The position numbers were made by a program, and so were the translations under genes. A stretch of 44,774 nt of DNA from JBCCGE01 sp039029455 (GTDB lineage Bacteria > Pseudomonadota > Gammaproteobacteria > Arenicellales > Poriferihabitantaceae): assembly GCA_039029455.1 (NCBI GenBank), contig JBCCGE010000020.1, positions 1 through 44,774 on the forward strand, in the 5' to 3' direction. The notes under the pieces are model-generated. The model saw nothing but the letters and a program-made list of their open reading frames with translations. It made no database searches and was not told the origin of the DNA. Below are positions 8,595-16,373 of the stretch, piece by piece; position 1 is the stretch's first letter; each line of letters starts with the position of its first letter.

Positions 8595-9041
8595 ATGACA
8601 GAAATCACCCGCGCGACACTGCACGATGCCGACGAGGTCGCAAGACTGTTCGATCTTTACCGACAGTTCTACGAGTGCGAACCGGATTACCCGCTGGCGC
8701 AGCGTTTCATTACCGAACGCTTACGCAATGATGAATCCATTGTCTTTGTTGCCCGGCAGGCCGACCAGTCGGTAGGGTTCGTGCAACTGTATCCGTCATT
8801 TTGTTCGGTTGAGGCCATCAGGATTTTTATTCTGTACGATCTGTTCGTTGACGCATCGGTCAGAAATGCGGGTATCGGCCGTGATCTTATGAACCGCGCA
8901 TCGGACTACTGCAGATCAGAAGGTGCACGACGCGTCGATCTGTTAACGGCGCACAGCAACGCCGCTGGCCAGCACCTTTACGAAAGTCTTGGCTATGAAA
9001 AAACCAACCAGGACTTCTTTGCGTATTCACTCGCTCTGTAG
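8595..9041 (+). CDS. GNAT family N-acetyltransferase
   Basis: The 148-residue protein has the acetyl-CoA binding motif A, VRNAGIGRDLMNRA (about residues 94-107). It also has the motif B region HSNAAGQHLYESLGYEK (about 122-138) that ends many GNAT enzymes. The start at 8595 (MTEITRATLHDA) gives the usual family length. The longer in-frame reading from 8460 would overlap the preceding gene and run through the terminator hairpin, so it is discarded. The acceptor is not predictable. Confidence 0.85.
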   Translation: MTEITRATLHDADEVARLFDLYRQFYECEPDYPLAQRFITERLRNDESIVFVARQADQSVGFVQLYPSFCSVEAIRIFILYDLFVDASVRNAGIGRDLMNRASDYCRSEGARRVDLLTAHSNAAGQHLYESLGYEKTNQDFFAYSLAL

Positions 9042-9100
9042 TTCAAGCGTGCTGGTTTTAAGCGTATGATGCTGTCTTTCCACTACTCGCAAGCAACGTC

Positions 9101-9913
9101 ATGAACCCGCCAAGTCTGTCGTTTCGCAAACTGCATCTGCAGTCCCGCGCTTTCGTGATTCCCAATCCGTGGGACGTCGGTTCTGCCCGCATGTTCGCTG
9201 CAATGGGATTCAAGGCGCTGGCAACTACCAGCGCCGGGATGGCGTTCGCAATGGGCGTGCCCGAAGGTACGGTAGACAAGGTTCAGACATTGGTCCATTG
9301 CAGACAGTTGGTTGAAGCTACCCATCTGCCGGTTGCAGCCGACCTTGAAAAGGGTTTTGGTGATGAGCCTGGTGTCGTTGCTCAAACTATGCGCGATGCG
9401 GCCGCAACGGGTCTGGCAGGCGCATCCATAGAGGATCACACCGGGCGTGCCGACGATCCGATCTATGAATTCGATCATGCCGTTGAACGCGTGTCCGCTG
9501 CAGCGGAGGCTGCGCGCTCGCTGTCAAAGGACTTCGTATTCACGGCACGATGCGAAAACTTTCTCTGGGGTCGGCCGGATCTCGACGACACCATTAAAAG
9601 ACTGCAGGCCTTTGAGCACGCCGGTGCCGACGTCGTCTACGCCCCGGGTATCCGCGATATCGACAGTATCCGTGAGATCTGTGCGAGCGTGTCCATACCG
9701 GTCAACGTGATCATGGGTATACCCGGTGTTGAACTGACCGTTGACGATCTAAGTCGAGCCGGCGTTAAACGCATAAGCGTCGGTTCCGGTATCGCCCGCG
9801 CAGCCTACGGTGCACTGATCCGCGCCGCCCGGGAAATTGAAGAGCAGGGCACCTTTTCATTCGGGCAAAACGCAGCATCATTCGAAGAGATAGAAGCGCT
9901 GTTGCGGAAGTAG
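9101..9913 (+). CDS. Isocitrate lyase / PEP mutase superfamily enzyme
   Basis: The 270-residue TIM-barrel protein shows the superfamily's phrases: IPNPWDVGSARM (about residue 20), TTSAGMAFAMG (about 46), the metal-binding AADLEKGFGD (about 80) and ASIEDHTG (about 107). The KKCGH catalytic loop of true isocitrate lyase is absent. The enzyme is more likely a C-C or P-C lyase of the oxaloacetate decarboxylase / 2,3-dimethylmalate lyase / phosphonomutase sort. It is monocistronic, and the gene converges on an FAH-family gene across a REP-like inverted repeat. Confidence 0.82.
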   Translation: MNPPSLSFRKLHLQSRAFVIPNPWDVGSARMFAAMGFKALATTSAGMAFAMGVPEGTVDKVQTLVHCRQLVEATHLPVAADLEKGFGDEPGVVAQTMRDAAATGLAGASIEDHTGRADDPIYEFDHAVERVSAAAEAARSLSKDFVFTARCENFLWGRPDLDDTIKRLQAFEHAGADVVYAPGIRDIDSIREICASVSIPVNVIMGIPGVELTVDDLSRAGVKRISVGSGIARAAYGALIRAAREIEEQGTFSFGQNAASFEEIEALLRK

Positions 9914-9922
9914 TTCCCATCA

Positions 9923-10013
9923 CGAGATTGCTTCGCCGCTCCTCTCCTCGCAACGACGTGGTAATTGCTCAAACAAAATCGTCATTGGGAGCCGGTAGGG
10001 CGCGCCAATCTCG
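9923..10013. repeat. REP/MITE-like imperfect inverted repeat
   Basis: The left arm (9923-9958) begins CGAGATTG and ends AACGACG. The right arm (9980-10013) begins CGTCATTGGGAG and ends CCAATCTCG. The arms are imperfect reverse complements around a 21-nt spacer, and the outer 8 bp match exactly. The CGTCATTG...CAATCTCG outline resembles a dispersed intergenic repeat found in many bacterial genomes (from memory). It fills the gap between two convergent genes and may also act as a bidirectional terminator. Confidence 0.6.
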
Positions 10014-10039
10014 ATACTCTCCTCCCTAATCCCGACCGG

Positions 10040-10924
10040 CTACTCCTCGTCCAGAGTGCTTTTGTAGTGGTCTGAACCCGGACCTTTGGGCGCTCGGATG
10101 CCGCGGAATTCCCAGTCACCGCCCATGGCGGTGGAAACCACTTCTTCCGTGGTCATTGGCTGGTGGCCGACATCATCGCGGATTGGGTTCGGGCCTTCGA
10201 CAATGGTATTGGTGAGCGCGCCGAGCCCTTCGACTTCGACAGTAACAACGTCACCGGGTGAGACGGGTCGGCTGTTAGCGGGTGTGCCCGACAGGAGAAT
10301 GTCGCCCGGTTCGAGGGTAATGGTCCTCGCGATATCCGAGACCAGATAATGCATGTCCCACTGCATTTCGCTGGTGTTGCCGTCCTGTTTGACTTCACCG
10401 TTGACCAGAGTGCGAATCTGTTTGTTGCGAAAATCCCAGTCGGTTACCAGCGAAGGTCCGACGGGGCACAGTGTATCCGCGCCTTTGACGCGCAGCATGG
10501 AGCCGGCGTCGGTGTCTCTGAAATCATGGAGTCCGTAATCGTTGCCGATACTGTAACCGGCGATATACTGACCGGCGTCATTCTGGCTGATATTGCGGCA
10601 GTGTCGTCCGATAACTATTGCGATTTCACCTTCATAGTTCAGCCAGTCACAGCGTTTGGGCCGAACCACGTTGGCCTGATGTCCGCACAGCGCGGTCACC
10701 GGTTTGTGGAAGTAGGTGGGTGTTGCCGGAAGTTTAGTCATGAATTCATCGACGCGGCTTTTGTAATTCAGATGCACGCAGATGATTTTTCGAGGTTGTG
10801 TGGGTGCCAGATGAACCGCATCGGTGATCGGCACCGCGCGACCGTCTCCGGCCACCAAATTCTCTCCATCCACGGTCACCACGGTCGGATAACCGTCGAG
10901 CAGAATCCGTCTCAGTTCATTCAT
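10040..10924 (-). CDS. Fumarylacetoacetate hydrolase (FAH) family protein
   Basis: The 294-residue protein has the FAH/HpaG core: YEGEIAIVIG (about residue 95), GYSIGNDYGLHDFR (about 123) with acidic metal ligands, and LEPGDILLSGTP (about 215) near the end. Family members cleave or isomerise 1,3-diketo or 2-oxo-alkenoic acids after aromatic ring cleavage. About 60 residues at the N-terminus carry the usual cap segment with IICVHLNYKSRVDEF. The gene is transcribed away from the ADC-like operon, so the 117-bp gap at 10925-11041 should hold divergent promoters. A role in the same aromatic or oxo-acid catabolism as its neighbours is inferred. Confidence 0.85.
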   Translation of the reverse strand: MNELRRILLDGYPTVVTVDGENLVAGDGRAVPITDAVHLAPTQPRKIICVHLNYKSRVDEFMTKLPATPTYFHKPVTALCGHQANVVRPKRCDWLNYEGEIAIVIGRHCRNISQNDAGQYIAGYSIGNDYGLHDFRDTDAGSMLRVKGADTLCPVGPSLVTDWDFRNKQIRTLVNGEVKQDGNTSEMQWDMHYLVSDIARTITLEPGDILLSGTPANSRPVSPGDVVTVEVEGLGALTNTIVEGPNPIRDDVGHQPMTTEEVVSTAMGGDWEFRGIRAPKGPGSDHYKSTLDEE

Positions 10925-11041
10925 TTTAGGTTGTTCTCCTTACCGACTCGGGGTTCGGCTTGATTTCGTTAGGATGCAAACGATATTATAGCAACGGACA
11001 ATGCCACGCTGGCAACACCGCGTTCTGTATGTGCTCGCGTT

Positions 11042-11893
11042 ATGCCGGATTGGGAAAACGATGACGCTACGAGCCCGCCGAATATGTCTTTAAAAGGTTT
11101 TATGTTCCCGCGCAGCGCGACGGGAAAATCGTCCCTGGTGCCCGACACGCCCTGGCACTACTCCGGGCACATGCTGACCGTTGAGTACCGCACTCATCCC
11201 GAACGCGTCGCGGAATTGCTGCCAGACGGTATAGAGCCCGCCGATGAAGATCCCGGTGCGGTAGCGATCATCTGGGCCGAATGGCAGAACTGTCGGGACG
11301 ACTACAGCGAAATACTTGATCCTGCCCGCAGTCAGTACGGCGAGGTTTTCGTTGTCTGCCGCTGCAAGTATCAGGGGCAGACGTATTCCCGCTGCCTTTA
11401 CATCTGGGTCGATGCTGACTACGCGCTGGTGCGCGGTCACCATCAGGGGTATCCAAAAAAACTGGCGTCTATTTTTATGTCCCGACCGATTACTGTCGGC
11501 CGCGCCGGACCTCGACTGGAAGTGGGCGGTCGCTTTGGAGCCAGTGTTTCGGCATACGATCACAAACTGGTGCACGCGACCTTTGAAATTACCGCCGAAA
11601 GTGATCATGCCGGCTTCGTCAACGGTCACCCGATGATCCATAACCGCTGGATGCCCGCAATCGAAGGCGACGGCAGCGACAGTCTTGATGAGCTGGTGAC
11701 CATGAGCGCGTACGATGCCGAAGTTGGTCGGTGTTTTACCGGTGATTTCGATCTGAAGCTGTTTGAATCGCCTACAGAAGAACTGGACCGACTGGAACCC
11801 CTCGAAAAGATCGCCGGTTACTGGCGCGAGGTTGGGTTCTCATGGCGATCGGGTACGACTCTGAAGCGAACCCATCTGCCTGAAATCGGTTAG
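11042..11893 (+). CDS. Acetoacetate decarboxylase (ADC)-like protein
   Basis: The 283-residue protein is of the ADC superfamily. The Schiff-base lysine pair is visible as GYPKKLAS (Lys139/Lys140), preceded by the family's YSRCLYIWVDADYAL strand. It ends with LFESPTEELDRLEPLEK. Many ADC-like proteins outside solventogenic clostridia are not acetoacetate decarboxylases but dehydratase-aldolases or enzymes of oxo-acid metabolism, so the reaction is left open. It starts the probable operon ADC-MarR-P450-GS, with a 9-bp gap to the MarR gene. Confidence 0.8.
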   Translation: MPDWENDDATSPPNMSLKGFMFPRSATGKSSLVPDTPWHYSGHMLTVEYRTHPERVAELLPDGIEPADEDPGAVAIIWAEWQNCRDDYSEILDPARSQYGEVFVVCRCKYQGQTYSRCLYIWVDADYALVRGHHQGYPKKLASIFMSRPITVGRAGPRLEVGGRFGASVSAYDHKLVHATFEITAESDHAGFVNGHPMIHNRWMPAIEGDGSDSLDELVTMSAYDAEVGRCFTGDFDLKLFESPTEELDRLEPLEKIAGYWREVGFSWRSGTTLKRTHLPEIG

Positions 11894-11902
11894 GACTGCG
11901 CG

Positions 11903-12409
11903 GTGCGAAAAAAACCGGACGCCTCACGCACCATACAGGAGCGGGTTGCTACGACCCACGTGCAGTCACTGAATCCCGACATCGATGCGATGGCGGCGAT
12001 TTCCAATGTATTCCGGGTGTCTGTTCTGTTTCGCAATCAGGCGGAAAAGCGTTTTTTGCTGCAGCACAATCTGACGTTTTCCGGCTTCACGCTGCTCTGG
12101 GTGTTATGGGTGTTCGGAAAAATGGAAACCCATCAACTTGCACAGGAGTGCGGCATATCAAAGGGCACACTAACCGGCATTGTATCCACTCTGGAAAAAC
12201 GTGGATTTGCCATACGCGAACGTCATGAGACTGATGGTCGCAGAAAACGGGTCGCACTAACCGCATCGGGCAACCGTCTGATGAAAAAGCTGTTCATGGA
12301 AATCAACACACTTGAAAAAGAATTTGTTGGTGGACTGTCAGCTACCGAAGTGACCGAGATGAGCCGACTTTTGCGAATCGTGCTGCATTCACAGGATAAG
12401 CCGGCATGA
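11903..12409 (+). CDS. MarR family transcriptional regulator
   Basis: The 168-residue protein has the MarR winged helix layout. It shows FTLLWVLWVFGKMETHQLAQ, then recognition helix GISKGTLTGIVSTLEKRGF (about residues 92-110), then the wing RHETDGRRKRVALTASG (about 112-128). It begins with GTG at 11903, 9 bp after the ADC-like gene, and its last 4 bp overlap the start of the P450 gene. Both spacings indicate translational coupling. MarR proteins usually repress operons whose substrates are aromatic acids or lipophilic compounds, so it probably autoregulates this operon from a site in 10925-11041. Confidence 0.88.
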   Translation: MRKKPDASRTIQERVATTHVQSLNPDIDAMAAISNVFRVSVLFRNQAEKRFLLQHNLTFSGFTLLWVLWVFGKMETHQLAQECGISKGTLTGIVSTLEKRGFAIRERHETDGRRKRVALTASGNRLMKKLFMEINTLEKEFVGGLSATEVTEMSRLLRIVLHSQDKPA

Positions 12410-13668
12410 CAATCTGGCATCCCAGTGACGACGGGTACGCCAACCTGTCCGATCACGACTCATTCGTGCAGGGTGTTCCGCACAATACGTTCAAGCGCCT
12501 GCGCGAGGAGGATCCGATGTCCTGGCAGGATGGGGGGCAGGATAAGGGGTACTGGGCCATGACCCGTCATGCCGACATTATGGAGTACAACAACAACACC
12601 AAACTGTTGAGCTCCGCGCGCGGTATTCGCATCGAGGATCAAAGCTACGAAGAGTACCTTGCCCGCCGCACCTTTCAGGAAACCGATCCTCCGGAACACA
12701 CCCGAACGCGAATGCTGGTAGCGCGGGCATTTTCTCGACCGGTGATAGCGAAGTATGAAGCCATTATTCGTGAACTCTGTGACGAGATACTCGATCAGGC
12801 TTTTGCTCAGGATGAATTTGATGCGTCAAAACTGATCAGCCGGCAGTTACCCATGCGCATGCTGGGACAAATTCTCGGTCTGCCCGCGGATGATCTCGAC
12901 TGGCTGGTTACCAAAGGCGATGAACTGATTGCCAACACCGATCCTGAATACACCAAACATGTGCTTGATCAGGACGACACCGATGCGTTCCGACTGATGC
13001 CGTTTCGATCCCCAGCCGGCGTCGATCTCTATGTCTACGCCCGGGATCTGATGAAAGAAAAACAGGCACAAGGCGACACCGAAGGCGTGCTCAGTCTGAT
13101 CCTGGAACCCAATGCCGATGGTGAAATTATCAGCGAGGACGAATTCCGAAATTTTTTCTGCCTGCTGGTGGCCGCCGGCAACGACACCACTCGCTATACC
13201 ATCTCTGCCGCAATCCATGCGCTGGCGAACCAGCCCGCACTGCTGCAAGAGATGCAGTTCGGGGACGATGCGCTGTGGAAGTCGGCTACCGAAGAATTGA
13301 TTCGGTGGGCGTCACCGACAATGCATTTTCGGCGAACGGTGATGGAAGATTTCGAACTCCACGGCAAAACCGTACGCGAAGGAGACAAAGTGTTGTTCTG
13401 GTTCGTCTCGGGCAATCGGGACGCGCAGCAGTTCGATGATCCATTTACACTCAATCTGACGCGAACACCCAATCTGCATATGGCGTTCGGGCAGGGCGGG
13501 CCCCATGTCTGCCTCGGGATGTGGCTGGCGCGTCTTGAGATCCGGGTATTGATGCAGGAGCTTTCATCACGGATTACAAAAATCGAGCAGACCGGAGACC
13601 ACGAGTATCTGCGTTCCAATTTCGTTGGCGGTATAAAGCGTCTGCCGGTTAAAGTGCATTTAAAATAA
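12406..13668 (+). CDS. Cytochrome P450
   Basis: The 420-residue soluble bacterial P450 has an I-helix AAGNDTTR (about residues 256-263) and a K-helix EELIRW (about 298, the ExxR motif). Its heme-binding loop is FGQGGPHVCLG, with the cysteine ligand at residue 369. It overlaps the MarR gene by 4 bp and precedes the second GS-like gene by 29 bp. P450s of this class need a ferredoxin and a ferredoxin reductase; neither is encoded in the window. Hydroxylation or N-dealkylation of the operon's substrate is a reasonable inference, and the substrate itself is unknown. Confidence 0.93.
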   Translation: MTIWHPSDDGYANLSDHDSFVQGVPHNTFKRLREEDPMSWQDGGQDKGYWAMTRHADIMEYNNNTKLLSSARGIRIEDQSYEEYLARRTFQETDPPEHTRTRMLVARAFSRPVIAKYEAIIRELCDEILDQAFAQDEFDASKLISRQLPMRMLGQILGLPADDLDWLVTKGDELIANTDPEYTKHVLDQDDTDAFRLMPFRSPAGVDLYVYARDLMKEKQAQGDTEGVLSLILEPNADGEIISEDEFRNFFCLLVAAGNDTTRYTISAAIHALANQPALLQEMQFGDDALWKSATEELIRWASPTMHFRRTVMEDFELHGKTVREGDKVLFWFVSGNRDAQQFDDPFTLNLTRTPNLHMAFGQGGPHVCLGMWLARLEIRVLMQELSSRITKIEQTGDHEYLRSNFVGGIKRLPVKVHLK

Positions 13669-13697
13669 CGAATACAACAACCAAACGAGTACACACC

Positions 13698-14984
13698 ATG
13701 GCAAAAGAAAGACTTCGCGTGTTGTTTTGTGATCACCTTAATCTCGCACGCGGCAAAATGCTGCCGGGCACATTCGGCGACGGCGGTGAGTCAAGATTTT
13801 GTCAGGGTATCTATGCGCTGACATACGATAAGGATTTGATTCCTGTGCCGTGCTCGACCCTGTTGGAAGGCTTGCCGGACATGATTGCGCGGTTTGATGG
13901 CGACGACATTCGGTCCGGTTGGCTCGGTAACGAAAAAGTCGTTATCGCGGACCAGTTCGCCAGCGACGGGTCTCCACTACCGGTGTGCGGTCGCAGCCTG
14001 TTGAAGCGAACCGCCAATGACTGGCGGCAAGAGGGTTACAACACCAAAGTCGGAATTGAGCTGGAGGCCTACGCTTTTGTGCAGGACGACAGCGGCCAGT
14101 GGGTTCCCTACGATACACCCGGATCATTTGTTTACAGCACCGGCCCACTCACCGATCCGATTGGCTTTACCGACGCAATATGGGAACAGGCTGACGCCTG
14201 CGGCTTTGATCTGGAAATGCTGACATCGGAATTTGATTCTCCTCAGTTTGAATTTACACTTCGCTTCGACGATGCGGTCAAAGCAGTCGATGATATTTTT
14301 CTGTTCCGTTTAATGGCGCGGGAAATGGCCATCGAGCACGGCGTGTTGCTGACGTTTATGCCGAAACCTATTGAAGAACTCAGTGGATCAGGCGTACACA
14401 TTAATTTCAGCTTGTGGGACGACAAACACACCAACCGAATTGGCGATGCCGAAGCTGACGATAATCTCTCTGATCTCGGACGAGCCTGCGTCGCGGGACT
14501 GATGCACCATCATCAGGGGCTGGCTGGGCTGCTCGCGCCCACAGTCAATTCCTATGTGCGCCTGCAACCCGCGAGCCTGTCCGGATACTGGCGCAACTGG
14601 GGTATTGATCACCGCGGTGTCACTACACGAATTACGACAGAAACCGGCTCACATGCACGAGTCGAACATCGCATGGCCGACGGCGCTGCAAATCCATATA
14701 CCGTAACTGCCGCCGTACTGCAGGCCGCGTTGCTTGGACACAAAAACGGATACGAACTGGCGCCCGCAGAAACTGCAGACTGTCTTGAAAATCACGACGC
14801 AAAAGATGGTGTCGCCGCCGACCTCGGGTCAGCTCTTGACGCGCTTGAAGCAGATGAAGCGCTTGTTAACGCCGTAGGTGAGGATTTGGTGGGTAATCTC
14901 GTTGGGATCAAACGAGAGGAGATCGAAAAGACCGCTGAACTCTCCAATATCCAGCAAAGAGACTATTATTTGCACTACATCTAG
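13698..14984 (+). CDS. Glutamine-synthetase-fold gamma-glutamyl ligase (second copy)
   Basis: The 428-residue protein has the catalytic signature series GIELEAYAF (about residue 118), TSEFDSPQFEF (about 175), TFMPKP with SGSGVHINFS (about 219-238), NSYVRLQPA (about 289) and HARVEHRMADGAANPY (about 321). It is not a close copy of the GS-like protein at 591-2015; the VHINFS and GSG phrases are closer to the standard GS pattern. It is last in the ADC-MarR-P450 operon. Ligation of glutamate to the amine product or substrate of the P450 is a working hypothesis. The island with cassettes starts right after its stop codon. Confidence 0.86.
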   Translation: MAKERLRVLFCDHLNLARGKMLPGTFGDGGESRFCQGIYALTYDKDLIPVPCSTLLEGLPDMIARFDGDDIRSGWLGNEKVVIADQFASDGSPLPVCGRSLLKRTANDWRQEGYNTKVGIELEAYAFVQDDSGQWVPYDTPGSFVYSTGPLTDPIGFTDAIWEQADACGFDLEMLTSEFDSPQFEFTLRFDDAVKAVDDIFLFRLMAREMAIEHGVLLTFMPKPIEELSGSGVHINFSLWDDKHTNRIGDAEADDNLSDLGRACVAGLMHHHQGLAGLLAPTVNSYVRLQPASLSGYWRNWGIDHRGVTTRITTETGSHARVEHRMADGAANPYTVTAAVLQAALLGHKNGYELAPAETADCLENHDAKDGVAADLGSALDALEADEALVNAVGEDLVGNLVGIKREEIEKTAELSNIQQRDYYLHYI

Positions 14985-15032
14985 GGACGTACGGAAATCG
15001 TCTGCATATCAGAAAGTTTACATAAATTTTCG

Positions 15033-15060
15033 AATATACTGTAAATATATACAGTATATT
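15033..15060. promoter_or_regulatory. LexA-like SOS box palindrome
   Basis: The core CTGT (15039-15042), eight A/T bases, then ACAG (15051-15054) matches the gammaproteobacterial LexA consensus CTGT-N8-ACAG. It sits in a longer perfect inverted repeat with 11-bp arms (15033-15043 and 15050-15060) around 6 nt. No T-run follows, so it is a poor terminator. Integron integrase promoters are known to carry LexA sites, and this one lies just upstream of a cassette array with no integrase. The only downstream ORF is 27 codons. Confidence 0.6.
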
Positions 15061-15067
15061 GAGACAA

Positions 15068-15318
15068 ATAACAGAATAATGCTCACTTTCTCCAAAAGAT
15101 ATGCTCGCTTTGTCGACATGGATTTTGTAAACTACTTTAAAAACAAGGGCTTGTGGATTTGACCCAAGAGTTAGTGAGCATTCCGTTATTGGATAATTGG
15201 ACGTGCTCACTTTGTCAGCACCACAAATCAGAGCTCAGGAAAAACTATGGAAAATCAAAGAGTAGCTAAGCGGACCAGGATTAGACCACCGTCAAAGTGC
15301 GCATGCTCACTATACAAC
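15068..15318. repeat. Repeat cluster upstream of the cassette array
   Basis: The motif TGCTCACTTTGTC or a close variant occurs in direct orientation at 15080-15092 and 15102-15114, again at 15204-15216, and partially at 15304-15311. An inverted copy (TTAGTGAGCA) is at 15171-15180. The first copy and the inverted copy form a longer inverted repeat, 15068-15087 against 15173-15189, differing by a 3-nt insertion and one mismatch. The remaining bases of the 346-bp gene-free stretch 14985-15330 show no gene. The motifs could be recombinase or transposase binding sites. Confidence 0.5.
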
Positions 15319-15319
15319 T

Positions 15320-15326
15320 GTTAGGA
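15320..15326 (+). other. Possible integron core site (GTTAGGA) at the first cassette boundary
   Basis: The heptamer GTTAGGA is close to the core consensus GTTRRRY and lies 4 bp before the ATG of the first cassette gene. It occupies the position where attI or a preceding attC would end. Its AGGA also serves as the likely ribosome binding site of that gene. No clean attC partner is visible upstream. Confidence 0.4.
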
Positions 15327-15330
15327 ATAT

Positions 15331-15744
15331 ATGAGCGATCGATGGAACATTGATAGGGTGCCAACACAGCGTGAAATCTATTTTGCGCGTGTAGTTGGTA
15401 GTGTCGTAACAGTGTTTCTTGGGTATTTTTTATACAAGATAACATTGAAATTGCCAGAATTGTTATCTGACGGAGTAGGACTATTTGTGGTTTTGGCTAC
15501 GATAGTTTTCTTTTTTGTAGTCGGTTTAATTACTATTAGAGCTTGGTTTGGAGGTGCGAAAAAGCCTACTAATGATGCAATGCTAGTATTTAGTGGAATT
15601 TTTGTTTTGGTGAGCGCTTTAACCTTACTAAGTGTTTTATTTGCAGAGAGTGGAAAAGGAGTGAGCGCAGTCGGAGTGCTTCCAATGCTATTTTTGAGTG
15701 TTTTGTTGTTTAGATCATCATGGCAGAAAAGAAAAAAATCCTAA
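15331..15744 (+). CDS. Cassette-borne four-helix membrane protein of unknown function
   Basis: The 137-residue protein has about four hydrophobic segments (about residues 26-42, 49-72, 85-103 and 109-125) and short basic tails, ending KKRKKS. I recognise no family. The gene fills the first integron cassette, between the core site at 15320 and the attC at 15739-15799, and its stop codon lies inside the attC, as is common. The base composition is AT-rich compared with the flanking chromosome, which supports transfer. Confidence 0.7.
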   Translation: MSDRWNIDRVPTQREIYFARVVGSVVTVFLGYFLYKITLKLPELLSDGVGLFVVLATIVFFFVVGLITIRAWFGGAKKPTNDAMLVFSGIFVLVSALTLLSVLFAESGKGVSAVGVLPMLFLSVLLFRSSWQKRKKS

Positions 15745-15799
15745 CAAATACCTATTTGTGGACGCCAGCAAGCTGGCGGCAAAAAGCTAGACGTTATAT
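15739..15799 (+). repeat. Integron attC recombination site 1
   Basis: The site starts with CCTAACAA (inverse core) and ends with CTAGACGTTATAT (core). Between them is the perfect hairpin GCCAGC-aa-GCTGGC. It shares the outer phrases TAACAA and AAAAAGCTAGACGTTATA with the second attC, while the middle differs in sequence but keeps a hairpin. This is the hallmark of attC sites. Confidence 0.85.
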
Positions 15800-15811
15800 T
15801 CTTTAATATGG

Positions 15812-16303
15812 ATGAATAGAAATAGTGTAGTTGCAACGGTTAAGGCTATTTGTACAGCAGATCTTGAACACGGAGTTACGTCTTCTGGAGAGGCTATTAG
15901 TTATATTGAAATTTTCGAAATACCTACTATAAAAAGGAAAATAGGTATTTCCTCCAACGGGTATTGGTGTTCTTGCGACTCAACAATTCGTGAAATAAAT
16001 GGAAATGGCGAATGTAGGGTACTGTTTCAATTGTTAGAGATTCCGATCCGCAACCTGGTAGAGACAATAAAAGCTGGATTGGGTCGGCGGAATTTGCCCG
16101 AAAAATTGCTTTTGACATTTCCCTTCGATGAAATTGTTGTTCCTGCTCTTGACTCGAGTTGGAAAGACTTGGCTTTGAAGTGGTTAGAAGACGGTTATCC
16201 GACTAACGATGAAATAGACTATATTCTCAGTGGTAAAGATAAACAGAATAGTTTTTGGTTGAAAAAACATCAGGAAAGATTAGGTGAATTCTTCGGAATA
16301 TAA
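15812..16303 (+). CDS. Cassette-borne protein of unknown function
   Basis: This is a 163-residue soluble protein with no signal peptide or membrane segment that I can see. It includes a cysteine pair in YWCSCDSTI (about residues 50-58) and a Trp/Phe-rich C-terminus (NSFWLKKHQERLGEFFG). No family is recognised. It occupies the second cassette, with the start 13 bp after the attC core and the stop inside the next attC. It is AT-rich like its neighbours. Confidence 0.68.
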   Translation: MNRNSVVATVKAICTADLEHGVTSSGEAISYIEIFEIPTIKRKIGISSNGYWCSCDSTIREINGNGECRVLFQLLEIPIRNLVETIKAGLGRRNLPEKLLLTFPFDEIVVPALDSSWKDLALKWLEDGYPTNDEIDYILSGKDKQNSFWLKKHQERLGEFFGI

Positions 16304-16358
16304 CAAGTACCTCTTTGGCACGGCTGCTACGCAGCCGGCAAAAAGCTAGACGTTATAG
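16298..16358 (+). repeat. Integron attC recombination site 2
   Basis: The inverse core ATATAAC and core GTTATAG bound a central perfect hairpin, CGGCTGC-tac-GCAGCCG (16321-16337). The outer sequences TAACAAGTACCT and AAAAAGCTAGACGTTATA closely match attC 1. The orientation is the same. Confidence 0.85.
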
Positions 16359-16373
16359 GAATAGTAGGAGTTT

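Noticed and set aside
10349..10963. 204-codon plus-strand frame over the FAH gene
   Set aside because: It lies opposite the FAH-family motifs; its translation shows no domain.
15033..15060. Palindrome read as a terminator of the GS-like gene
   Set aside because: The stem is A/T-rich and weak and no T-run follows; the CTGT-N8-ACAG core fits a LexA operator better.
14908..15210. Minus-strand 100-codon frame as a truncated integron integrase
   Set aside because: The translation has none of the tyrosine recombinase motifs, and it overlaps the end of the GS gene.
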